The position numbers and the translations under genes are program-made. DNA of 12,452 nt, taken from assembly GCA_030040515.1 (NCBI GenBank), contig JASHTO010000733.1:1-12452 (forward strand), written 5' to 3'. Positions 7,102-12,452 of this stretch are shown here, one piece after another (the stretch's first letter is position 1; each line of letters begins with the position of its first letter). The notes below the pieces were generated by a model, which saw only the letters and a program-made list of their open reading frames with translations, was not told the DNA's origin and ran no database searches. Source of the stretch: Terriglobia bacterium. Lineage in GTDB: Bacteria > Acidobacteriota > Terriglobia > UBA7540.

Positions 7102-7467
7102 ATGATTCCTTCGTCATTACGCCTGGGTGATGTGATTGACGACTATTGTCCGCGGTGCAAGCTCCTACTGAATCATGCGGTGGCAAGCATGGTGGGGGGC
7201 ACGGTGGTGAAAGTGGTTTGCCAAACGTGCCACAGCGAGCACCCTTACAAAAATGCTGAAGTTCCACCCAAGAAGAAGGCCGGGCCAAAGGCAGCCTTGC
7301 TGGATCAGGTCCTGGCAAAGGCCGCGCCCGCCTCTGCTGATCCGCCATCTCCCGACAGATCCGCGAAATCTGACGAAGCTGCGGAATCCCCACGGAAAAA
7401 GCGAGGCTCTTCGCCCGCTCGATACATAACACGCCACGCCACCCGACCTCCCCGCGGCAAGGTCTAG
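7102..7467 (+). CDS. Small zinc-ribbon protein with long basic tail, unknown function
   Basis: I do not recognise a named family. The 121-residue product starts at the ATG at 7102, which has a GAGGG ribosome site at 7090-7094, spaced 7 nt. Residues 1-50 form a compact domain with CPRC (C16, C19) and CQTC (C40, C43), a four-cysteine zinc ribbon with a 20-residue loop that carries LLLNHAVASMVGGTVVKVV. The remaining 70 residues are low-complexity, rich in Lys, Arg, Pro, Ala and Ser, probably disordered and strongly basic near the end (RPPRGKV). Zinc ribbon plus basic tail suggests nucleic-acid or ribosome binding, which is inference. It is not ribosomal protein L31: the cysteine spacing and surrounding residues differ. 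It is transcribed away from the DUF1385/prfA series and convergently with the next glycosyltransferase, so it is probably a single-gene unit. Confidence 0.85.
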   Translation: MIPSSLRLGDVIDDYCPRCKLLLNHAVASMVGGTVVKVVCQTCHSEHPYKNAEVPPKKKAGPKAALLDQVLAKAAPASADPPSPDRSAKSDEAAESPRKKRGSSPARYITRHATRPPRGKV

Positions 7468-7580
7468 GGGCGCTCCAGTGGATTCGGGCCTATCTCTCGA
7501 AACCGACCTCGCGTTACCGTCCCTTGGGAATGCGCGTCGCCCCTCAGCCCAGGAAATCGGAGAGTGACGCGGCGCCACTG

Positions 7581-8792
7581 TCACTTGCCCGTTCGTTTCA
7601 GGATGCGAACCTGGTCGGGAGAAACCAATTCGTAGACAGTGCCTCGCCACTCGATTCGCCGCGTGAAGATGGACGTCAAAAAATCCGCGAGCATGATCCA
7701 CGAAATGAACGGCGACAGTTGCCAGTAACAGGATAAGCGGCTGCTCACTTCCTTCGCAAAAAGCTCTCGCGCGACGATGGTGCGGATATATCCTTTGCCC
7801 GCGCCGAGCAAAAGAACAACCAACAGAATAGTTGCGACAACAGCTCGCTGGGATGCCGTTGCCCTGGGCATCGCCAACATCACCAATCCCCACGTGAAAG
7901 TCCCGCAATGGAAAAGGCTCGCGGCAAATCCCAACATCCAGATTCGCGCCGAATAAATCCGAGCGAGAATGATTTGCCGAGTGGACCAGCGGAAAAATTC
8001 CCACAGGCTCGATTCTTCCCGCGAGGCCACCAGGCAGCGGGGCTCAAATTCAATTTTACGGCCCGCATCCCGAATGGCGCGCGTCAGGGCCAGGTCGTCA
8101 CTTACGGTGTTCGCCCAGTATCGTTCCGCAATCCGCAGATTGCGAAAATCGGCGGCGCGGATGGCCATTGACCCTCCCCAGGCAAAGTTGTGTTTATGGT
8201 CGCCCAGCATGGTTGCGATGGAGGTGTCCCAGGCGGCGCGCATTCGCGAGGCGAAACCCTCACCGGGCAAATACCAGCGGTATCCGCTGCTGACGATGAC
8301 GTCAGAGTTCTCGAGAGGCGCCACCAACGACCGAAGCCAATCCCGGGAAGGGGTCGCATCGATATCCGCGAAGACAAACACCTGCGCCGACTGGTCTGAC
8401 ATTTCGATCCCGCGCAGCAAATTGTTGACTTTTTCTCCCTTCCCCTCGGGCTCGCCCGCCACCACCAGTGAAGTTCGGGGTTTCCCGATTCCATGCGACC
8501 CAGCCTTACCTTCCAGCCGTTCTTTCAAGCGGCGATAGGCCACGTCGTCCGTGCTTGCAACACTGAACACAATCTGGTAATCGGGGTAATCCTGATTCAG
8601 AAACCGCTCGAGATTGGCGTCAAATTCTGCCTCCAGCCCCTTGCATGGAATCATCAAGCTAACGGGGGGCACATAACTCCCCAACGGAGAGCTACGCCGC
8701 TTTCTCACGCGCTTGAGGAAACGTATCCCGTCAAAAAGCGACCACACGCACTGCGCAACCAGCAGGACTCCGAGTATGAGGAAGATTTTCAT
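7581..8792 (-). CDS. Membrane glycosyltransferase, GT21/GT2 (ceramide-glucosyltransferase or HpnI-like)
   Basis: This is a predicted integral-membrane enzyme that moves a sugar from a nucleotide-sugar to a lipid-type acceptor. The 403-residue form begins at the ATG at 8790-8792, which opens an N-terminal membrane anchor (residues 2-22). The catalytic GT-A domain shows VSLMIPCKG (44-52), FADIDATP with D143 and D145 (the metal-binding DxD position), AWGGSMAIRA (204-213), SDD at 231-233 (catalytic base region) and FFRWSTRQ (266-273), a near match to the (Q/R)xxRW motif of GT21 enzymes with Glu in the first place. Further hydrophobic segments lie at about 284-308, 317-331 and 357-377. This architecture matches ceramide glucosyltransferases and the hopanoid enzyme HpnI. 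No hopanoid gene is nearby, and the neighbours are surface-glycan genes, so the acceptor is open. A 16-codon upstream extension from a TTG lacks support. Confidence 0.87.
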   Translation of the reverse strand: MKIFLILGVLLVAQCVWSLFDGIRFLKRVRKRRSSPLGSYVPPVSLMIPCKGLEAEFDANLERFLNQDYPDYQIVFSVASTDDVAYRRLKERLEGKAGSHGIGKPRTSLVVAGEPEGKGEKVNNLLRGIEMSDQSAQVFVFADIDATPSRDWLRSLVAPLENSDVIVSSGYRWYLPGEGFASRMRAAWDTSIATMLGDHKHNFAWGGSMAIRAADFRNLRIAERYWANTVSDDLALTRAIRDAGRKIEFEPRCLVASREESSLWEFFRWSTRQIILARIYSARIWMLGFAASLFHCGTFTWGLVMLAMPRATASQRAVVATILLVVLLLGAGKGYIRTIVARELFAKEVSSRLSCYWQLSPFISWIMLADFLTSIFTRRIEWRGTVYELVSPDQVRILKRTGK

Positions 8793-8855
8793 CAGCCAAA
8801 CACCGTGTGAGGCACAATCGGCGCAAGTCACGAGAAGCAAGAATCAGCGAGCGCG

Positions 8856-8864
8856 AGTGTACCA
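8856..8864 (-). promoter_or_regulatory. Extended -10 promoter for the GT21-like gene
   Basis: On the minus strand TGG-TACACT forms an extended -10 element (TG, one base, then a hexamer with four of six matches). No clear -35 box is seen, as is common for extended -10 promoters. The transcript would start near 8849, leaving about 57 nt before the ATG at 8792. Confidence 0.4.
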
Positions 8865-8974
8865 TAACGCCACAATCTAACCGCGTTACGGCCGCGCTGG
8901 GACGCCGTAGAAGAGGTCTCCAGAGCTTTTCCACGCACAGTGCAACCGGGCGCCGCCGCTGGCAAAAGTCTTTC

Positions 8975-8983
8975 TGTTAAGAT
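8975..8983 (+). promoter_or_regulatory. Extended -10 promoter for the initiating sugar transferase
   Basis: TG-T-TAAGAT (TG at 8975-8976, hexamer at 8978-8983) is an extended -10 element with four of six matches and no good -35 box. The transcript would start near 8990, about 26 nt before the ATG at 9016. With the opposing element at 8856-8864 it makes a divergent control region. Confidence 0.35.
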
Positions 8984-9015
8984 ATGTTTTGCTGTTGAAG
9001 GCAAGGTGCCGCGCA

Positions 9016-10440
9016 ATGTTCGCACGTCACAACCGGGTGATCGGCCTCCTTTATTTATTCGCGGATTTCTTGCTGGTTCTGGCCAGTTTGGGGCTGGCGC
9101 ACATCCTGCGCGCGCACCTTCCCGATGCGCGACAATTTTTCCCGATTTCGAATTATCCCTGGATAGTGCCATTGGTTGTAGGACTGTGGATCGGCGCCGG
9201 AGTGGTGGCCGGAATCTACCGCGAGGTCCGCGAGGAGGATCCGCGTCGCGCCTTTGCCGATCCCCTCAAGGTCGGCCTCACTGCCACGGTCCTGCTCTTC
9301 GCCGTCATCTCGGTCATCAAATTCGAATACATCAGCCGATTACTCCTGGGAATCTATGCGGTGGTCGATCTCATCCTGATGATCTGTTTTCGGCTGGTGG
9401 CTCGCGCCTTTGCCGCTCCCGTGCGGCGAAGCGTTTCCGGCCTCCGCAGCTTCCTTTTGGTGGGTGGGGGGCCTGAAATGGCGGAGATTGCGCGGACGCT
9501 GGAAGTTAACGAAAGCCGCGGGATGCGCCTTTTGGGATTTGTTCACACGTCCGCCGGATCGGCTTCCGCAGGGTCGCAGGTGGATGGGCTCGCCAAGACG
9601 TATCCCTCCTTTACCCTCCCGGAACTCCCGGATTTGTTGCGCCGTCAGGTGATTGATGAAGTGATTTTTGTCGTGACTCAGGAGGAACTGGAGAAGCTCG
9701 GTGACGCTTTTCTCGTCTGCGAAGAAGAAGGGGTCAAGACACGCGTGCTGCTCAGCTTCTTCCCCCAAGCCGTCTCCAAGGTCTATCTCGAACGCCTGGG
9801 CTCCCTGCCCTTGCTGACATTTTCCGCGACGCCCGAAGATGAGTTCCTGCTGGTCAAGCGCGCTCTGGATTTCATCATGGCGCTCATCGCGCTGGTGGTG
9901 CTTTCCCCGCTCCTTCTCGTCTTCGCGCTGCTCGTGAAACTTACATCGCGAGGGCCAATCCTGTTCCGCCAAACGCGCTGTGGCCTGGGGGCGCGAAAGT
10001 TTACTCTCTACAAATACAGGTCAATGCGCGCCGACGCCGATTTGGTTCGCGAAGAACTCGAGGCGTTAAATGAAGTCGATGGGCCGGTGTTCAAAATCAA
10101 AAACGATCCGCGTTGCACGCGCATTGGACGCTTCATGCGAAAGTTCAGCCTGGATGAACTTCCGCAACTCATTAACATCATCAAAGGAGATATGTCCTTC
10201 GTGGGTCCGCGCCCGCCGCTTCCTGCGGAAGTGGAAAAGTACGAGCGCTGGCAGCGGCGGCGCCTGCGGATGCAGCCGGGATTGACCTGTTTGTGGGCCT
10301 TGGAAGGGCGAAGCAAGCTCAGCTTCCGGCGATGGATGGAGCTGGACCTCGAATACATCGACCACTGGTCAATGGGACTTGATTGGAAGATCCTGCTCAG
10401 GACGATTCCCGTTGTGCTCCTCGGTCGGGGCGCCAGTTAA
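9016..10440 (+). CDS. Polyprenyl-phosphate sugar-1-phosphate transferase (initiating glycosylphosphotransferase)
   Basis: This predicted inner-membrane enzyme moves a sugar-1-phosphate from a nucleotide-sugar to undecaprenyl phosphate, the first step in building an exopolysaccharide or O-antigen repeat unit. The 474-residue protein (WbaP/WcaJ-type layout) has four N-terminal hydrophobic segments (about 9-31, 49-67, 86-101 and 109-125). A Rossmann-like middle domain begins at FLLVGGGPEMAEI (146-158). The C-terminal bacterial sugar transferase domain begins at KRALDFIMALIALVVLSP (281-298) and contains FRQTRCG, LYKYRSMR (331-338), the catalytic Asp-Glu pair D380/E381 in FSLDELPQL, FVGPRP (395-400) and PGLTCLWALEGR. 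All expected residues are present. I chose the ATG at 9016 after AAGG at 9003-9006; TTG codons upstream are less likely. It converges with the GT4 gene, whose stop lies 29 bp away. The sugar cannot be predicted from the sequence. Confidence 0.93.
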   Translation: MFARHNRVIGLLYLFADFLLVLASLGLAHILRAHLPDARQFFPISNYPWIVPLVVGLWIGAGVVAGIYREVREEDPRRAFADPLKVGLTATVLLFAVISVIKFEYISRLLLGIYAVVDLILMICFRLVARAFAAPVRRSVSGLRSFLLVGGGPEMAEIARTLEVNESRGMRLLGFVHTSAGSASAGSQVDGLAKTYPSFTLPELPDLLRRQVIDEVIFVVTQEELEKLGDAFLVCEEEGVKTRVLLSFFPQAVSKVYLERLGSLPLLTFSATPEDEFLLVKRALDFIMALIALVVLSPLLLVFALLVKLTSRGPILFRQTRCGLGARKFTLYKYRSMRADADLVREELEALNEVDGPVFKIKNDPRCTRIGRFMRKFSLDELPQLINIIKGDMSFVGPRPPLPAEVEKYERWQRRRLRMQPGLTCLWALEGRSKLSFRRWMELDLEYIDHWSMGLDWKILLRTIPVVLLGRGAS

Positions 10441-10469
10441 TGGAATCACGACGAAGCAGGGCGCGGTGA

Positions 10470-11660
10470 TCAGTCGCGTAGAGCCGCCTCATAAGCGCGC
10501 AGATACGTCTGCCTCTCATTTTCCCAATGCAGAGTTTCTTGGATGCGCTTTCGTCCGCGCGCCCCCAGCTCCGCGCGCAGGCTTTCATTGTCCAGCAGGG
10601 TCATCATCTTCCGGGCAAAGTCATCCGGATCTCCATTCCGGGCATAGAGAGCTGCGTTGTCCGCTGAGCGCCGGCCCTCCGTCAAGTCGTAGAGCACCAC
10701 AGGAAGGCCAAACGCCATATATTCCATAATCTTGTTCATGGTGGATTTGTCGTTCATCGGCGTATATCGGTCAGGCGCTACACCGAAGGCCGCCGTGGAA
10801 AAATAAAGTGCAACATGATCATCCGGGAGCCTGCCCGTAAATTTCACCAGGTTGTTGAGACCCTTTTGGCTCGCCATTTCCTTGAGGCGAGGGAGTTCCG
10901 GGCCCGATCCAATCAGCACAAAGAGCGTGTCCTGGCAATCCCGCAGCTTGGAAAGTATGGAGATGGATTCGAGCAACAGATCCAGCCCGTCCTGATGCGC
11001 CATGACGCCGAGATAGGCCACCAGATGGCGCCGGCCCTCCCTGAGCTCCGGCTGGGGCTGGCAAATGCGGATTCGAGCCAGGTCCGGGCAACTGCGCACT
11101 ACGAACGTGCGCTCGCGGGTCATTCCTCCACGTGTCATCGCCACTTCCCGATACGACTCGTTGGTGGCGATAGAAACACGCGCCGCCCTGTATGTCAGCC
11201 GCTCCGCCCAGCACACTAGCTTGTAGCCGAGATCACGCCTATGGAATTTCGCTTCGTAGAGTTCGGGGTTCAGATCGTGGTGGTCGAAGATGAATCTAAC
11301 ACCGAAGAGTTTGAAAAACAGTCCGATCAGGAAAATCGTATCCGGGGGATTGCACGCTTGCAGAATGCGAAAGCGGGTTCGCGCGTAAACTCGCAGTGCG
11401 AGCAGAAATTGAGCGGCGAGCGCGACGGAGTATTCCAGGAAATAGCCGAGCGGACCGGATGCCTCCCAAAGCCAGTGGCGATAAACCTCGATGCCCTCGA
11501 GAGTCTCACGGGACTTGGGAAATCCTGAGCCTTTGGGGCAAATGACGGAGACACGATAGCCAGCGTCACGCAAAGCGCGGGCTTCCTGCCAAACCCGCCG
11601 GTCGATGGGGACGGGAAGATTTTCGACAATAATGCAGACGGCGGGCAACTCAGTGGCCAT
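10470..11660 (-). CDS. GT4-family glycosyltransferase
   Basis: This is a predicted cytoplasmic GT-B enzyme that adds a sugar from a nucleotide-sugar donor to a growing lipid-linked glycan. The product has 396 residues, normal for the family. The N-terminal Rossmann half holds VENLPVPIDRRVWQEA (12-27, acceptor side) and IFDHHDLNPELY (124-135). The C-terminal donor half holds YLGVMAHQDGLDLLL (216-230), LIGSGPELPRLKEMA (249-263), VKFTGRL and STMNKIMEYMAFGLPVVLYD (306-325). The last corresponds to the GT4 donor-binding region; E313 is the likely second glutamate of the E-x7-E motif, while the first is replaced (S306 in KST), a common variant. The start ATG at 11658-11660 is preceded directly by a GC-rich hairpin (11661-11673). 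The gene follows the unknown helical protein after 30 bp and is probably co-transcribed with it. The sugar and acceptor are unknown. Confidence 0.92.
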   Translation of the reverse strand: MATELPAVCIIVENLPVPIDRRVWQEARALRDAGYRVSVICPKGSGFPKSRETLEGIEVYRHWLWEASGPLGYFLEYSVALAAQFLLALRVYARTRFRILQACNPPDTIFLIGLFFKLFGVRFIFDHHDLNPELYEAKFHRRDLGYKLVCWAERLTYRAARVSIATNESYREVAMTRGGMTRERTFVVRSCPDLARIRICQPQPELREGRRHLVAYLGVMAHQDGLDLLLESISILSKLRDCQDTLFVLIGSGPELPRLKEMASQKGLNNLVKFTGRLPDDHVALYFSTAAFGVAPDRYTPMNDKSTMNKIMEYMAFGLPVVLYDLTEGRRSADNAALYARNGDPDDFARKMMTLLDNESLRAELGARGRKRIQETLHWENERQTYLRAYEAALRD

Positions 11661-11673
11661 GCCGGCACCCGGC
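11661..11673 (-). promoter_or_regulatory. Short hairpin abutting the GT4 start codon
   Basis: On the minus strand GCCGG, GTG, CCGGC forms a 5-bp all-GC stem with a three-base loop, and its last base touches the ATG at 11660. The only purine-rich stretch at ribosome-site distance (GGGTG) lies inside it, so the stem could limit initiation or make it depend on upstream translation. With such a short stem in GC-rich DNA, chance is also possible. Confidence 0.35.
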
Positions 11674-11690
11674 CTTAAGATTCACGTTCG

Positions 11691-12452
11691 TTAACGATCC
11701 ACGACGGTCCTTTTCCCGCATATCGCGTAGAGCAAATGAAACAGCGTCATGACCTGTGGTCGCGGGTAGGATCGGCCGTCGTGCAAAAAACCGTAATCGC
11801 CTGTTGAGTAAACGAAACTTCCATCCTGCCGTTGGCGCTGGATGAGCCGCGTGTAGCACCGCTCGCTCAATTCCGCCGCTTGCGGTAATTCCATTCCCGT
11901 CGCCTCGCGCATCGCCGCCGCCAGTACGGCTGTGAAATAATCCAGCTCAGGTTTTTCGTGGGAACAATCCGCAGCGCTGGCACCGGACCTGGCAACACCC
12001 TTGGCAAGGAACCGCGCAAGCGACGGAAGCATTCGCTGAATGCGCGCATCCGGCCGCAGGTCATTGGCCCATGCCAGCTTCAGGAACTGGAATGCATTGT
12101 ACTGGCAGCACAGGTAATGAATTCGTCCGTTCTCGTGAGGGCCGTCGACGATATAAGGAAGCTCCCCGCTGGGAAGCTGTGTACTGGCCAGAAAATCCAG
12201 CATGCCATCCACGTGCTCCAAAAATCGCGCATCACCACTGGCTTTCCAAAGCCGTAAGAAGACCCAAATTGCCTCAACGGAGTTGTTGGGAATTTTCCCG
12301 CGGGGCTTGTCAAAGTAGTTGATCGCTTTACCGGGGGCGTGAGCCTGGAATCCGATCTTCCCCGCCAAATAATCGTACCAGCGAACGGCCGCTTGAAGAA
12401 ATTCCTCTCGAGGTTCACGCGCATGCGTGGTGAGAAACCCGATGGCTCCCCA
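11691..12452 (-). CDS. Helical-repeat protein of a surface-glycan locus, unknown function (N-terminus cut by the edge)
   Basis: I do not recognise a named family. The frame is open from the right edge, and 253 residues are visible before the TAA at 11691-11693. It opens mid-protein (WGAIGFLTTHAREP). The sequence alternates helix pairs with short Gly/Pro-rich loops. Related loops occur at STQLPSGELPYIVDG and RQRQDGSFVYSTGDYG, a spacing typical of alpha/alpha-barrel folds such as six-hairpin glycosidases, terpene-cyclase-like repeats or sugar epimerases. Aromatic and acidic residues cluster in INYFDKPRGKIPNNSVEAIW and GRIHYLCCQYNAFQF, which could line a pocket. No signal peptide can be judged, because the N-terminus is missing. 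It lies 30 bp upstream of the GT4 gene on the same strand, so a part in making or modifying the same glycan is likely but unproven. Loss of the N-terminus limits the call. Confidence 0.7.
   Translation of the reverse strand, partial: WGAIGFLTTHAREPREEFLQAAVRWYDYLAGKIGFQAHAPGKAINYFDKPRGKIPNNSVEAIWVFLRLWKASGDARFLEHVDGMLDFLASTQLPSGELPYIVDGPHENGRIHYLCCQYNAFQFLKLAWANDLRPDARIQRMLPSLARFLAKGVARSGASAADCSHEKPELDYFTAVLAAAMREATGMELPQAAELSERCYTRLIQRQRQDGSFVYSTGDYGFLHDGRSYPRPQVMTLFHLLYAICGKRTVVDR

Noticed and set aside
7563..7585. Hairpin AGTGAC/GTCACT between the convergent zinc-ribbon and GT21-like genes as a terminator
   Set aside because: The stem is only 6 bp with an 11-base loop, overlaps the glycosyltransferase stop codon and has no T-run on either side. 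The rest of 7468-7580 shows no better terminator.
7165..8004. A 279-codon minus-strand frame spanning the zinc-ribbon gene and the end of the GT21-like gene
   Set aside because: It overlaps two better genes in different frames and contains no recognisable domain.
1..12452. CRISPR arrays, tRNA or rRNA genes, insertion-sequence ends, attachment sites, toxin-antitoxin or defence genes
   Set aside because: I looked for regular repeats, cloverleaf-type arms, transposase or integrase motifs and known defence domains by reading, and found none. A tRNA or profile search was not possible here.

Overview
The window is about 12.4 kb of GC-rich bacterial chromosome. It carries eleven protein-coding genes, two of them cut by the window edges. 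I see no RNA gene, insertion sequence, CRISPR array or phage gene. The gene set and order (a DUF1385 membrane protein, prfA, prmC, dinB, an RNase H-fold exonuclease, rnhB, pyrC) and the protein style suggest a soil Acidobacteriota-type organism. That assignment rests on impression, not on a marker gene.

Positions 2-6875 hold one long minus-strand series read from right to left: DUF1385 protein, release factor 1 (prfA), release-factor methyltransferase (prmC), DNA polymerase IV (dinB), a small DEDD-type exonuclease, RNase HII (rnhB) and dihydroorotase (pyrC, cut at the left edge). Gaps run from 7 to about 205 bp. A good sigma-70-like promoter (TTGACA, 17 bp, TATCCT) lies upstream of the DUF1385 gene at 6968-6996. 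The series therefore combines translation termination (RF1 and the enzyme that methylates its GGQ loop), DNA damage tolerance and nucleic-acid clean-up (Pol IV, exonuclease, RNase HII), and the third step of pyrimidine synthesis.

Facing away from the DUF1385 gene, at 7102-7467 on the plus strand, is a small unrecognised zinc-ribbon protein with a long basic tail and its own TATAAT box.

Positions 7581-12452 look like part of a cell-surface polysaccharide or glycolipid locus. They hold a membrane GT21/GT2-type glycosyltransferase (minus), a divergent polyprenyl-phosphate sugar-1-phosphate transferase (plus) that would start a lipid-linked glycan, a GT4 glycosyltransferase (minus), and upstream of it a helical-repeat protein of unknown function cut by the right edge. 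The initiating transferase and the GT21-like gene share a divergent promoter region, and each has an extended -10 box.

No complete undescribed defence or mobile system is visible. The best leads are the dinB/exonuclease/rnhB trio, the zinc-ribbon protein and the unknown glycan-locus protein.
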